Origin: Nostoc sp. LEGE 12450
Lineage (GTDB): Bacteria; Cyanobacteriota; Cyanobacteriia; Cyanobacteriales; Nostocaceae
Direction of reading: 5' to 3'
DNA: 64,000 nucleotides
NCBI RefSeq assembly: GCF_015206895.1
Contig: NZ_JADEXU010000023.1
Span: 1-64,000, forward strand
This document shows, in pieces, positions 9,310-19,844 of this stretch. A program made the translations under genes and the position numbers. The notes below the pieces were generated by a model that ran no database searches, was not told the DNA's origin, and saw nothing but the letters and a program-made list of their open reading frames with translations. Every line of letters begins with the position of its first letter. The first letter of the stretch is position 1.

Positions 9310-12300
9310 ATGATTATCAGATTTTTACACCGTTTACACAATAAAATTGTCTATTTCTTCCTTAGCGTTCTTGGCGTACTTAGCGGTAGCCTGCAACAAG
9401 CCGTTCGCGTAGCGTCTCGTAGAGAAGCGTCTACGTTAAAAAAAATTAGCCATTCCTCACGCCAGAAGAGAAGGATACAGTTTTTTCTTCTCTTTACATT
9501 CATGCTAGTGATGACAGGGTGTAATTTTTTTGGTATCAACTCAAGTAGAGAACAACTCCCAGCAGTATCCCCACTTACACCACCAAAATTACCAGACTGG
9601 ATTGAACAAATTAGTCCTATTGGCGATGCAAAACCTCTCAACCAAATTCGCATCCGTTTTAAAGAAGCTTTAATTCCAGTTGAAAGTCTTGATAGTCCAG
9701 AACAACAGAAAATATTAGAAAAATTTGCCCTTTGGCCGCCTTTACCCGGTCAATTTCGCTTTTTAACACCGCGTATGGTAGGTTTTCAAGCTGAGAAAGC
9801 ATTGCCAATAGCGACAAGATTTCAAGTCACTCTCAAAGCAGGTTTAGCTGATTTAAAAAATCATCGCTTAGATAAAGATTTACCTTGGACTTTCAATACC
9901 GAATCTATCAACCTGACTAATTTACCCGGTGTCAATCCCATTGAGAAGGCTGATATCGAACCCATTGGTTTACAAGAAAAGCTACAGTTTACTTCCAACG
10001 TAGAATTAAATTTAGCTTCCGTACAAGAAAAATTACAGTTAATTCCTGAAGGAAAAAATAAGGGTGTAGGCTTCAGAGTCGAATTAAATAAAGAAGAGAA
10101 ACTAGTAAAAAACGAAGAAGACCCTTTAGAAAAATTTGACCCTTCAGCCCGCAATTGGATTTATAATCTCATTCCACAGCAAAACCTTGAAAAGGCAACT
10201 CCTTATCGCCTAGTCTTTTCTCCCGGAATACGCCCTGCTTATGGGAATCTCCCTACAGAGAAAGAATTTGCTAGTAAGTTAGTAACTTATTCACCTTTAG
10301 CATTCCAGAAAATTAACTTTTACGGACAGCCAGATTCCGGTGGAACTTTTGGAAGATTTATTAAAGGCAGTCCTCAGCTAGAATTTAATAACGTCTTATT
10401 GGCAGATTCAGCTAAAGAAAGTATTACTATTAACCCAGCACCAAAAGACATTTCGAGAATCATCCAAATAAATGATGAAGATAAAATTGTCGGCATCAAT
10501 CCTTATGCGCTAGAACCAGCTAAAACTTATACAATTACTATTGACGGAAATCTTAAAGATAAGTTTGGGCAGACTTTGGGTAAACCCGTCACCCTTAAAT
10601 ATGATACTGGAGATTTAGCCGGGGATATATGGGTACCATCAGATTTAAATATTTTCCCCACAGATAAAAATTTACAGCTAAATATTACTACCGGAAATCT
10701 GCCAGAATCTAAATATAAAGCAGCTTATCGAGCAGTTAAACCGACAGATTTAGTTTATTTTAATAATAGTAGTGATTTATTACCACAACCTTCTGATTGG
10801 CAAAGCTTTAAGGTATCGGGTAAGAAAAATCAATCAGTTGATATTGCTGTTCCTCTGCGGGAAAAAATAAGTGCAGCTACAGGAATGTTAGCTTATGGAG
10901 TCCAAGCCCGCACTAATAAATATCAGGAAAATGGAAAGGAACTGTGGCGAGAACCTACCACTTATGGCTTAGTTGAATTGACGAATTTGGGCGTATTTAC
11001 TCAGTGGTTCCCTGATTCAGGCTTAATTCGCGTCAATCATCTAACAGATGGTTCGCCTGTTCAAGCGGCGGCTGTGGAAATTTATCAATCAAAATTACAA
11101 GCAAAATCTCGCCCCGAACCAGTACCTTGTGCAACTGGTAAAACTGATGAAAATGGAATTTTTAGAATTGTTCGTGAAGGATTACAGCAATGTTATTCTG
11201 GCAATGAAAGTTCTAGTAAATCACCACAATTATTAGTAATTGCCCGTGAAAACCAAGATTGGGCATTCGCTAGAACTGAAGAATATAGCGGCGTTTATGG
11301 CTATGGTATTGATGCAGGTTGGCAAGATAGTAAGCCAGAATCACGCGGGGTAATTTTCTCAGACAGACACTTATATCAACCAGGTGAAAAGGCTTGGTTT
11401 ACTGGTTTTGCTGGCTTCTTGCAAAATGGCACAATCCAACAAGATAAAAATGCCGTTTACCAATTAACTTTAGTAAATCCTGATGGACAAAAGACCAGCT
11501 TAGGTACACAAACTACAAATGAATTTGGTACGTTTTCTCTGGAATTGCCAATCAAGACTACTCAGCGCTTAGGCTACCATACAATCCAAGCGAAGAGTAA
11601 AAATGGACAAGAACTTTCTGGGGAATTTCGGGTAGCTGAGTTTAAGCCACCAAATTTTAAAGTCGAACTGAACTTAGATAAAGAATTTGCTTATATTGAC
11701 GAGAAAGTTGATATTAATGCAACAAGCAATTATTTATTTGGTGCGCCTGTAGAAGGTGGAGAAGCAAAATACTTTATTACTCGTCAACAGGCTAATTTTA
11801 TTCCCAAAGGTTGGGACGAATTTACTTTTGGTCGGCAGTGGTTATGGCCAGAAGAATCTCCTAGTATCTCTAGTGATGTGTTGCAAAATAATACCCAACT
11901 AGATGCTAATGGTAAAAGTAGCCAAACAGTGAGTGTAGCTAATGATTTACCATATCCCATGACTTACCAAGTAGATGTGCAAGTTGCAGATGTTTCTAAT
12001 CTGTCTGTAGCGAATTCCAAAACTTTTACAGCCTTACCGAGTAATCGTCTAATTGGGTTAAAAAGTAATTTCATTACTGATGCTGGTAAGGCTTTTCCTA
12101 TTGATGTAGTTGTTACCGACCCTACAGGAAAACCGATAACAGGTCAACGAGTGCGCCTGGAATTACAAGAGATTAAATACAGCAGTGTCACTCAATTAGT
12201 TGAAGGTAGCCGAACAGCAAAAAATCAAGTTGAATATAAAACAGTCGGACAAGCAGAAATTACATCTGCTAGTACTCCCCAATCGGTAAATTTGACAGCA

Positions 12301-15180
12301 CCGGAATCTGGTTCATACCGGATTAGAGTTAATTTTAGCGATGCAAAATCTGAATTAAGTGCCACAGATTTACAAATTTGGGCAACTGGAGAAAATCCTG
12401 TATTTTGGGGTTCGAAAGAAAAAGATGTCTTAGAACTGAAATTAGATAAACAAGAGTTTAAACCTGGTGAAACTGCTACTGTACTAATTCAATCTCCCTA
12501 TCCAGACGCAGAATTGTACTTTGCGGTGATTAAAGACAAACCCCTTTATCAGCAAATTACCAAGGTTCAAGGAAGCGCACCACAAATTCAGTTTCAAGTT
12601 ACACCAGAAATGCTGCCAAATGCAGCCATTGAAGCTGTATTAGTAAGGCAAGGTAAACCTATCAGCCAAGTAGAAGTAGGAAGTTTAGATAACTTGGTGA
12701 AAATTGGTTTTGCACCTTTTAAAGTTAACTTAGAAGATAAATATTTAAAACTTCAAGTTAAGCCAGTGCAAGCATCATTAGAACCTGGTGCAGAAGAAAC
12801 AGTACAACTGGAACTGAAGGATAATCAAGGAAATCCCACCAAAGGACAGTTTACAGTCATGGTGGTAAATGAAGCGGTGTTACAACTTTCTGGTTATCGT
12901 CCGCCAGATTTAGTGGATACAGTTTATGCAGAACAGACAATATCTACCCGCTTTAACGATAATCGCGCGGATGTTATATTACAACCACAAGATGTAGCTA
13001 AACCAAAAGGTTGGGGTTATGGCGGTGGTTTCTCAACTGGTGCAGCTAACACTCGCACTCGCACCGATTTTAAAGCCTTAGCTTACTACAACGCTTCTGT
13101 ACTTACTGATGCAAATGGTAATGCACAGATAACCTTTAAACTCCCGGATGACTTAACTACATGGCGGGTGATGGCTGTAGCCACCGATGGAAATCTGCGT
13201 TTCGGGAATGGGGACGCGACGTTTATCACTACCAAACCACTGCTAACTAATGCCATCTTGCCACAATTTGCCCGTCCAGGCGATCGCATTCTCGCTGGTT
13301 TATCTGTCACCAATAACACCGGGAATCCAGGAAATCTCTCAATTAATGGCGAACTTAGCGGTAGTGTGAAGTTTGCTGACAAAAACCCCACAACTACTAC
13401 TTTGCAAACCAAAGCTGAATCTGCAACTCATGCTTATCGCTTTCCAATGGTGGCGGATAGCGTCGGAGTTGGTAAGGTTCGCTTTACCACTCAGCTAAAT
13501 GGTACAGCCGCAGATGCTTTTGAATTACCTTTGGAAATTAAGCCAGTTGAAATTACAGAACAAGTTGTTGAAACTGGTGTCACCGAAAAACAGGTGAAAA
13601 TTCCTCTGAATGTTGATAAAAATACCTTCCCTGATGCGGGAGGTTTAGATATTCAGTTGGCGAGTACTTTGATACCGGAGATTCAAGCACCAGCAAAGCA
13701 GGTTTTAAAAGATAATGATTTGCCGTTTACAGAACCTGCTGCAAGTCAATTAATGATTGCGGCTAATTTACAAACTATCGCCCAAAAATATGGTCAAACT
13801 TTTGCAGAATTTAATCCTAGCCAACAAGCTAATTTAGCAATCGAACAATTACAAAAACTCCAAATAGCCGATGGTGGTTTTGCTGCTTTCCCCGGACAGG
13901 AAAAATCCGACCCTTGGGTTTCTGCTTATGCGGGTGAATCTTTGGCTAAAGCTAGTGAGGTGTTCCCTAATTTAGTTGACTCTGGAATGCTGTCTCGCCT
14001 CAAAACTTATCTGCAAAAAGTTCTAGCGAATCCTGGAGAATACGATTTTTGCAAACAACTACTCTGTAAAAGGCAACTGCAAATTAATGCTTTAATCGCC
14101 CTAGGAGATTTAGGAGATAAACGCAACACTTTTCTCGCAGATATTTATGAACAGCGCAATAATTTTGATTTAGTGACTCAAATTAAACTAGCGCGATATT
14201 TATCTCAATTCCCAGAATGGCAAGATGAATCTCAACCATTAGTAAACAAGCTGCAACAGAATCTCTATGAAACTGGTCGCACAGCAGTTGTGAGTTTACC
14301 CAGTAGTTGGGGATGGATGAGTTCATCTACGACGACGCAAGCACAAGCTTTACGCTTATTTATTGCCAAGCAAAGCAAACCCGAAGTTATAGATAAGTTA
14401 TTCCAAAGCCTTCTCGCACTGCGCCGGGATGGTACATGGCAAACTAACTATAATAATGCCCAAGCTTTAACAGCTTTGGTAGAATATAGCCAACTGCAAC
14501 CCACACCGCCGAATTTTGTTGCCACTGTGCAATTAGCTGGTAATAAGTTAGGAGAAAATCGTTTTGAAGGTTACAAAAATCCTAGCTTACAACTAATTGT
14601 GCCGATGAATCTATTACCTCGTGGGCGTAATGATTTAACGCTGCAAAAAGCAGGTAATGGCACTTTACACTATCTGGTTGCTTATAATTATCGCTTGCAG
14701 GGAAATCAACCAGGCAGATTTAACGGGTTACGCATAACGCGAAGAATTAGTCAAGTAAATGAAGAGAAAGTTTTACAAAAAACGGGGATTTACGCTTTCG
14801 ATAAACCCTTGACTTTAACCTCTGGACAGGTGTTTGATATTGGTTTAGAAATCATCGCCGATCGACCCGTAGATCATATAGTAATTAAAGATCCTTTACC
14901 AGCAGGTTTTGAGGCGGTGGATGCAAGTTTTCAAACTACCACAGCTGCATTACAAGCAAAAGCCGATAATTGGGAACTTGGCTTTAGAAATATCTACCGC
15001 GATCGCATTATCGCCTATGCCGACCACCTGGAACCAGGAGTTTATAGCCTGCATTACTTAGTCCGTTCTGTCACCCCTGGTACATTTTCCTGGCCTGGTG
15101 CAGAAGTTCACCTGCAATATGCACCAGAAGAATTTGGGCGTACTGCTGAGTCTACATTGATATTGGAGGATGCGAAGTAG
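9310..15180 (+). CDS. Bacterial alpha-2-macroglobulin family lipoprotein
   Basis: The 1956-residue protein has a lipoprotein signal (LLFTFMLVMTGC) whose Cys is near residue 71, unusually far from the start. The N-terminal stretch is partly encoded by a dispersed repeat. The MG domains follow, with the A2M core motif segments (GGGFSTGAANTRT; FKLPDDLTTWRVMAVATDG) and an alpha-helical C-terminal barrel. The thioester CxEQ expected near LPFT is absent (DNDLPFTEPAASQL). By analogy with E. coli YfhM/YfaS it would be an envelope protease trap or guard of peptidoglycan repair, paired with the neighbouring PbpC. With no thioester it cannot trap covalently, as in YfaS-type members. Confidence 0.88.
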   Translation: MIIRFLHRLHNKIVYFFLSVLGVLSGSLQQAVRVASRREASTLKKISHSSRQKRRIQFFLLFTFMLVMTGCNFFGINSSREQLPAVSPLTPPKLPDWIEQISPIGDAKPLNQIRIRFKEALIPVESLDSPEQQKILEKFALWPPLPGQFRFLTPRMVGFQAEKALPIATRFQVTLKAGLADLKNHRLDKDLPWTFNTESINLTNLPGVNPIEKADIEPIGLQEKLQFTSNVELNLASVQEKLQLIPEGKNKGVGFRVELNKEEKLVKNEEDPLEKFDPSARNWIYNLIPQQNLEKATPYRLVFSPGIRPAYGNLPTEKEFASKLVTYSPLAFQKINFYGQPDSGGTFGRFIKGSPQLEFNNVLLADSAKESITINPAPKDISRIIQINDEDKIVGINPYALEPAKTYTITIDGNLKDKFGQTLGKPVTLKYDTGDLAGDIWVPSDLNIFPTDKNLQLNITTGNLPESKYKAAYRAVKPTDLVYFNNSSDLLPQPSDWQSFKVSGKKNQSVDIAVPLREKISAATGMLAYGVQARTNKYQENGKELWREPTTYGLVELTNLGVFTQWFPDSGLIRVNHLTDGSPVQAAAVEIYQSKLQAKSRPEPVPCATGKTDENGIFRIVREGLQQCYSGNESSSKSPQLLVIARENQDWAFARTEEYSGVYGYGIDAGWQDSKPESRGVIFSDRHLYQPGEKAWFTGFAGFLQNGTIQQDKNAVYQLTLVNPDGQKTSLGTQTTNEFGTFSLELPIKTTQRLGYHTIQAKSKNGQELSGEFRVAEFKPPNFKVELNLDKEFAYIDEKVDINATSNYLFGAPVEGGEAKYFITRQQANFIPKGWDEFTFGRQWLWPEESPSISSDVLQNNTQLDANGKSSQTVSVANDLPYPMTYQVDVQVADVSNLSVANSKTFTALPSNRLIGLKSNFITDAGKAFPIDVVVTDPTGKPITGQRVRLELQEIKYSSVTQLVEGSRTAKNQVEYKTVGQAEITSASTPQSVNLTAPESGSYRIRVNFSDAKSELSATDLQIWATGENPVFWGSKEKDVLELKLDKQEFKPGETATVLIQSPYPDAELYFAVIKDKPLYQQITKVQGSAPQIQFQVTPEMLPNAAIEAVLVRQGKPISQVEVGSLDNLVKIGFAPFKVNLEDKYLKLQVKPVQASLEPGAEETVQLELKDNQGNPTKGQFTVMVVNEAVLQLSGYRPPDLVDTVYAEQTISTRFNDNRADVILQPQDVAKPKGWGYGGGFSTGAANTRTRTDFKALAYYNASVLTDANGNAQITFKLPDDLTTWRVMAVATDGNLRFGNGDATFITTKPLLTNAILPQFARPGDRILAGLSVTNNTGNPGNLSINGELSGSVKFADKNPTTTTLQTKAESATHAYRFPMVADSVGVGKVRFTTQLNGTAADAFELPLEIKPVEITEQVVETGVTEKQVKIPLNVDKNTFPDAGGLDIQLASTLIPEIQAPAKQVLKDNDLPFTEPAASQLMIAANLQTIAQKYGQTFAEFNPSQQANLAIEQLQKLQIADGGFAAFPGQEKSDPWVSAYAGESLAKASEVFPNLVDSGMLSRLKTYLQKVLANPGEYDFCKQLLCKRQLQINALIALGDLGDKRNTFLADIYEQRNNFDLVTQIKLARYLSQFPEWQDESQPLVNKLQQNLYETGRTAVVSLPSSWGWMSSSTTTQAQALRLFIAKQSKPEVIDKLFQSLLALRRDGTWQTNYNNAQALTALVEYSQLQPTPPNFVATVQLAGNKLGENRFEGYKNPSLQLIVPMNLLPRGRNDLTLQKAGNGTLHYLVAYNYRLQGNQPGRFNGLRITRRISQVNEEKVLQKTGIYAFDKPLTLTSGQVFDIGLEIIADRPVDHIVIKDPLPAGFEAVDASFQTTTAALQAKADNWELGFRNIYRDRIIAYADHLEPGVYSLHYLVRSVTPGTFSWPGAEVHLQYAPEEFGRTAESTLILEDAK
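9412..9428. repeat. Dispersed cyanobacterial repeat inside the macroglobulin reading frame
   Basis: GCGTCTCGTAGAGAAGC occurs here and again, inverted, at 62901-62917 in an intergenic spacer. The copy here is embedded in a longer GC-rich run that encodes part of the N-terminal extension before the signal peptide, so the repeat has been captured in frame. Confidence 0.7.
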
Positions 15181-15192
15181 TAAGTATGAGAA

Positions 15193-15218
15193 TGCCTAGG
15201 TTGAGCTACGCCTAGGCA
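15193..15218 (+). terminator. Hairpin after macroglobulin gene, likely terminator
   Basis: The 8-bp stem TGCCTAGG/CCTAGGCA has a 10-nt loop and a short T-rich tail (CAACTTTT). It begins 13 bp after the macroglobulin stop codon. Confidence 0.5.
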
Positions 15219-15302
15219 CAACTTTTACTGCAATTAAGTACAATCAAATGTCGTCCTTATTTACTGGATACTAACATTTGCTTGGAATGAATGGGATTAA
15301 TT

Positions 15303-15563
15303 TCAGGATTTCTCTGGTGGTTCCTCACCAATGAACAATGCTTTTTTACTGTGCTTCAACTGTTTCCAAAGTGCTTTAATTTGTTTGTAAGCATCTTCTG
15401 GCTCAATCTTTCCAGATGTTTCTAGATTGGTAATGTAGCCAACTTTTTGAGCAAATTCTTGAAGGTTGGCATTAAATACTAAATTCTCTGGCTTAACTTG
15501 ACCGTAATAGCGACTACGAGGGTAAAGAAATTTGTTTTTGTCGTCAAGATTAGTCTCGTCCAT
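15303..15563 (-). CDS. Small conserved cyanobacterial protein (DUF7219-like)
   Basis: The 86-residue protein contains FLYPRSRYYGQVKPENLVFN and NLETSGKIEPEDAYKQIKAL, which I recognise as a widespread small cyanobacterial family of unknown function, annotated as DUF7219 from memory. It is soluble, charged, and has no signal peptide. It stands alone, convergent with the macroglobulin gene. Confidence 0.75.
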   Translation of the reverse strand: MDETNLDDKNKFLYPRSRYYGQVKPENLVFNANLQEFAQKVGYITNLETSGKIEPEDAYKQIKALWKQLKHSKKALFIGEEPPEKS

Positions 15564-16014
15564 TATTTCACCCCCAATAAGTGACTTTTACCAACGATAA
15601 TCACAACAAAGATGGCTTCAATGAAGAAATTGCCGCGATTATTGTGAACGATGAGCCAGTCTAAAAGGGAACACAAAATAAATTATACAGCAACTAGCTA
15701 CTTATTAGCTGTGATGATAGTAAGACTTTTGAATCATGCACATTAAGCTTAGACTATACCAGTTTCTGGTAATAATGTTGCAAGATTGAGTGGCTCTAAG
15801 CTTTCTATGTCCTCTGGATTAGCCTACAGCAAGCCGCTTCTAGGGTTTAAGTTGCTCACGAAATATATAGGCGTAAACTAAATTCCCCAGTGTTAACCAG
15901 GGGAATTATGTTAGGGCGATGTCCATCTCCTACCGCCTATCTACCCAATCATCGCTGCAATAACTCTAGCACACCGAAAAAACAACGGTAGTTATATAAG
16001 AGATAAGCCCAACT
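15564..16014. other. Intergenic region with no recognised feature
   Basis: This 451-bp spacer lies between two minus-strand genes. It contains AAGCCGCTTCTAGG and similar GC-richer islets reminiscent of dispersed repeats. I see no ORF or RNA I can support. Confidence 0.4.
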
Positions 16015-18036
16015 TTAAGGTAAAGAGTCAGTTGATGTTATTCCTGACTGCTGAAAATTCTGAATAGGAATTTCAATTTGAAATTCAGCTCCCTTACCTA
16101 ATACAGAAATACAATTTAGTTTTCCCTGGTGCTTTTCGACAATAATCTGATGACTGATTGATAACCCTAAACCAGTTCCTTGTCCAACAGGTTTAGTAGT
16201 GAAAAAGGGATTAAAAATCTGTTCCTGAATCTCTGACTTCATACCAGGGCCATTATCTTTGATACTAATTAAAAGCCTCTCGTTGTCTACTACTAAAGTT
16301 TTTATTTGAATAGTTGGTATCTTATTTGCAGACTGCCAATATTGCATATTATCCTTTAATGCATAAATTGCATTATTGATAATATTCATAAAAACCTGAT
16401 TCAACTGGTTGGCATAACAACTAATCTTAGGCAGTTGACCATATTCTTTAACTATCTGAATATCAGGTAATTTATTTGGTAGTGCCAACTGATGATTTAG
16501 AATCATCAATGTATTATCTATGCCTTCATGAATATCTACAGATTTAATTTTTGCTTCATCTAGTCGTGAAAAGTTGCGTAAGCCCAGAACAATATCTGTA
16601 ATTCGCTCACTACCTGTACTCATAGATGCCATTAACTTAGGCAAATCGTCACACAAGTACTCTAGTTCGATAGATTTTATTTTGGCTTCTATGGTGGGAT
16701 TTATTTGGGGATACTGCTCTTGAAAAACTGCAATTAAATCTAGTAAATCATTGATATACTGATTTGCATATCTGAGATTACCAGCAATAAAACTCACAGG
16801 ATTATTAATCTCATGGGCAATCCCTGCTACCATTTGTCCTAGACTTGACATTTTTTCACTATGAACCAGCTGAGCTTGTGTTTTTTGTAAGTCCAGCAAA
16901 GCTTTTCTTAATTCCGATGTTCGTTCTAAAACCTTTCGTTCTAACTCATTGTTAGCCTTTTGTAACGCTGCTGCGGCTCTGTAGGTTTCTGTAGCAATAC
17001 TGGCAATATGGGTGGCAGTTTTCAGAATTTCTAGATGATGCTGAGTCGGATGACAAGGAAATTTATGAGATATAGCAAATGTCCCTAAAACTTCACCAGT
17101 TTGCGAAGTAAAAGGTGATGACCAACAAGCTCTGATGTTATAACTCAAAGCGAAATCTCGGAAATCAGCCCATAAAGGATCATTAGCAATATCAGTAGCA
17201 AATACTGAATCTCCTCTATAAGCAGCAGTACCACAAGAACCACAACATTCACCAATCATCAAACCATCAACACCCTTAGCAAATTCTTCTGGGAGAGTGG
17301 GTGCTGCTCCTCCCCGTAACTGCCGCTTGTCTTCATCTACAACTAAAATGGAGCAATATGCCCCAGGTAATTGTTGCTCTAGCAAGATACAAAGGTTGTT
17401 AAAAATTTCATATAGGTTGACTCCAAACGCAACTTGTTCTAAAACTTGGCTTTGGGTGTAAACTAACGCTTCTGAACGCTTGCGTTCAATCGCTGTTGCT
17501 AAAATATGGGTTATAGATTGTAAAAAATGAACATCATCTGAAGAAAAAGTTCTGGCCTCAGTAGCATAGACTTCTAGCAAACCTAAAGGCTTACTCTCAC
17601 CTGGAATTAGCACACTCAAACCAGTAACGCTATCTGGCGGAGAAGGAATAGTTAAATCATCGATCTGACAATTGGGTGTGTTACAATTAACAACTAGCTG
17701 AGTATTATCCAAGAATTTTTGTACTTGCTGATTAGTTGTGACATTAATATCAGCAGAGTCTGTTTCTAAAGGTTTCTCCCCAACACTAGCTACTTGACGC
17801 AAAGCATTACTATCTGAAAGTACTTGCCAGATTCTACTGTATTTAACATTGAGTATTTGAGCTACTAAAGAAACTGTATCTTGGAACAAATATGATAATT
17901 CCAGTCCTGATAGTGCTTTTTGTCCAAGTGCATTCACTGCGGATTGATAGCTGAAATTCATTGATGAATTATCAAAATCATGCCAGTTATTGTTTGACTG
18001 ACTTGTTTTGCTTGATGCCTGTAAATTTAAGTTCAT
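16015..18036 (-). CDS. GAF-domain histidine kinase
   Basis: The 673-residue protein has no membrane segment. Two GAF domains can be seen (about 40-190 and 205-355, the second with the GECCGSCGTAAYRG pattern typical of these kinases). A coiled coil follows, then the HisKA H-box SSLGQMVAGIAHEINNP and a HATPase domain ending GQGTGLGLSISHQI. It is a cytoplasmic orphan sensor kinase. The GECCGSCG GAF pattern is common in cyanobacterial kinases; it does not contain an obvious bilin-attachment Cys motif that I can assert. Confidence 0.88.
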   Translation of the reverse strand: MNLNLQASSKTSQSNNNWHDFDNSSMNFSYQSAVNALGQKALSGLELSYLFQDTVSLVAQILNVKYSRIWQVLSDSNALRQVASVGEKPLETDSADINVTTNQQVQKFLDNTQLVVNCNTPNCQIDDLTIPSPPDSVTGLSVLIPGESKPLGLLEVYATEARTFSSDDVHFLQSITHILATAIERKRSEALVYTQSQVLEQVAFGVNLYEIFNNLCILLEQQLPGAYCSILVVDEDKRQLRGGAAPTLPEEFAKGVDGLMIGECCGSCGTAAYRGDSVFATDIANDPLWADFRDFALSYNIRACWSSPFTSQTGEVLGTFAISHKFPCHPTQHHLEILKTATHIASIATETYRAAAALQKANNELERKVLERTSELRKALLDLQKTQAQLVHSEKMSSLGQMVAGIAHEINNPVSFIAGNLRYANQYINDLLDLIAVFQEQYPQINPTIEAKIKSIELEYLCDDLPKLMASMSTGSERITDIVLGLRNFSRLDEAKIKSVDIHEGIDNTLMILNHQLALPNKLPDIQIVKEYGQLPKISCYANQLNQVFMNIINNAIYALKDNMQYWQSANKIPTIQIKTLVVDNERLLISIKDNGPGMKSEIQEQIFNPFFTTKPVGQGTGLGLSISHQIIVEKHQGKLNCISVLGKGAEFQIEIPIQNFQQSGITSTDSLP

Positions 18037-18464
18037 AAACGAATATATTATTTGTTCTGCGTATCTAATAGTTCCCTAAAAAACTTAGAATCTCTATCTA
18101 CTTTTCAAAACTTTAAGATAATGGAATATTTATAAATCAAAGATAAAGTAGGTTAAGCACATCTAAAATAATCTTGACAAAAGCATTGGTTAATGTATGA
18201 AAACAATAATCAGATTTATCGTTTGATAAGCTATTCCACATTTAAATTGCATATACTGGGCGGGCAGGATGCCCACCCCACAAGAGTTATATTTAATTCG
18301 ATTATGCAAATTAGATGTTTTTTAGCTTATTATGTCTGGTTAATTACTGTTGATATGTTATTGCTTTTGCCCTTGGCGTATCTTCTCCGTAATAAGAAGG
18401 GTAGAAAACAAAGTAAGCAGTTAAAGATTTAGCTGGCAAATTTTCAGATGCTGCACAAATCATA
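18037..18464. other. Intergenic region carrying a GGCGGGCAGGATGCCCACCC-type repeat
   Basis: This 428-bp gap sits between the GAF kinase and cobL. CTGGGCGGGCAGGATGCCCA at about 18258 is a short GC-rich palindrome-like repeat frequent in Nostoc intergenic DNA. The 79-residue plus-strand track ORF runs through it and is probably spurious. Confidence 0.5.
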
Positions 18465-19673
18465 TTATTTTACAACTACCCATTGCGTGACAGGTGCCAT
18501 TGCCCGCCAGCCCAAAAATTTCCCAATAGGTTCCGCCCGTTGAATAGCAACACGAGTTAAATCGCCACCGACTTGTTTATGCCATTGAAATAAAGTTTGC
18601 TCACCCTCTACCGTCACCACATTTGCCACCAAACGCCCACCGGGTCGCAGTGCTTCCCAGCAAATATCAAAAAGTCCCATTGCTGTCACTCCACCACCAA
18701 TAAAAATGGCATCTGGTGCTGGCAAGTCTTTCAGAGCATGGGGCGCTTTCCCTTCAATGATTTGCAGATTTGGAGTACCGAGAGTGGCCGCATTATCGGC
18801 AATATAGAGTAGTCTAGATGAATTTTGCTCGATCGCGATCGCCCGACATCGAGCATTACTCCTCATCCATTCAATAGAAATTGAGCCACAACCCGCGCCA
18901 ACATCCCACAACAACGCTCCCGGTGTGGGTGCTAAAGCTGCTAGGGTAATTGCCCTAACTTCACGCTTTGTTAACTGTCCATCGTGGTGGTAGGCGTTAT
19001 CTGGTAATCCTGGTAATCTTGGTAAAGGAATAACCCCAGCATCAGCAATACAATAAACTGCGATCGCATTCAAAGCCGCAACTTCAGTTTCACTCCAAGA
19101 TGCAGCCGTACCTTCCACAATTCTTTCATGAGTGCCGCCCATACGCTCCAAGACGGTAATTTTGCTGCCACCATAGCCACGATTTGTCAAAATTTTCGCA
19201 ACAATGCCGGGTGTGTCCTTCCCTTCACTCAAAATCAACAACCGCGCTTTTGGGTAAATGTAAGACTGAAGCAGAGAGGATGGACGACCATTCAAACTCA
19301 AGGTTTCCACCTCAGTTAAAGACCATCCCATCCTGGCACAGGCGAGGCTGAAAGCTGAAGGTGCGGGGATAATCGTCATTTCAGAGATGGGAATTCGCCG
19401 CATCAAAGTGACACCAATGCCGTAACACATAGGATCGCCGCTTGCGAGTATGCAGATTGATTGACCGCGACGCTGAATGATTTCGTCTACAGAAGTGCTA
19501 ATGGGGGATGTCCAGACTATTTTTTCACGTTGGTCATCTGTAGGGAGCATTGCTAAATGGCGATCGCCTCCGACAATTACTTTAGCTCGATCGACTAGAG
19601 AGCGAGCGATCGCGCTTAACCCCTGTAATCCATCTTCCCCAATGCCGACGATAGAAAGCCATTTCTTTGTCAT
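18465..19673 (-). CDS. cobL: Precorrin-6Y C5,15-methyltransferase (decarboxylating)
   Basis: The 402-residue fusion comprises a CbiE-type methyltransferase (1-205, starting WLSIVGIGEDGLQGLS, with LASGDPMCYGIG) and a CbiT-type SAM methyltransferase/decarboxylase (about 225-400, LLWDVGAGCGSISIEWM). It catalyses methylation at C5 and C15 and decarboxylation of the acetate side chain of precorrin-6Y in corrin ring synthesis. Length and domain order match CobL. No other cobalamin gene lies beside it. Confidence 0.93.
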   Translation of the reverse strand: MTKKWLSIVGIGEDGLQGLSAIARSLVDRAKVIVGGDRHLAMLPTDDQREKIVWTSPISTSVDEIIQRRGQSICILASGDPMCYGIGVTLMRRIPISEMTIIPAPSAFSLACARMGWSLTEVETLSLNGRPSSLLQSYIYPKARLLILSEGKDTPGIVAKILTNRGYGGSKITVLERMGGTHERIVEGTAASWSETEVAALNAIAVYCIADAGVIPLPRLPGLPDNAYHHDGQLTKREVRAITLAALAPTPGALLWDVGAGCGSISIEWMRSNARCRAIAIEQNSSRLLYIADNAATLGTPNLQIIEGKAPHALKDLPAPDAIFIGGGVTAMGLFDICWEALRPGGRLVANVVTVEGEQTLFQWHKQVGGDLTRVAIQRAEPIGKFLGWRAMAPVTQWVVVK

Positions 19674-19844
19674 ACTAATTCATGATTAATCCTTTATCGG
19701 TTTATTGAATTTCTCATAATAAATTTTAAAAATAGTGAACACTACTACTTTCTTAAGCTACTTTTGAGGGTTAGTAGTAAGGACTTCAGTCTTTATTTTT
19801 TCAGCACTCAATTCCTTACTAATAACTTGCTTACTTGATCACTG

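Noticed and set aside
9351-9653. 100-residue minus-strand ORF over the macroglobulin N terminus
   Set aside because: It is antisense to a long, well-supported gene and is one of many shadow frames.
18193-18432. 79-residue plus-strand ORF before cobL
   Set aside because: It includes a GC-rich dispersed intergenic repeat, has no family resemblance and no good ribosome-binding site.
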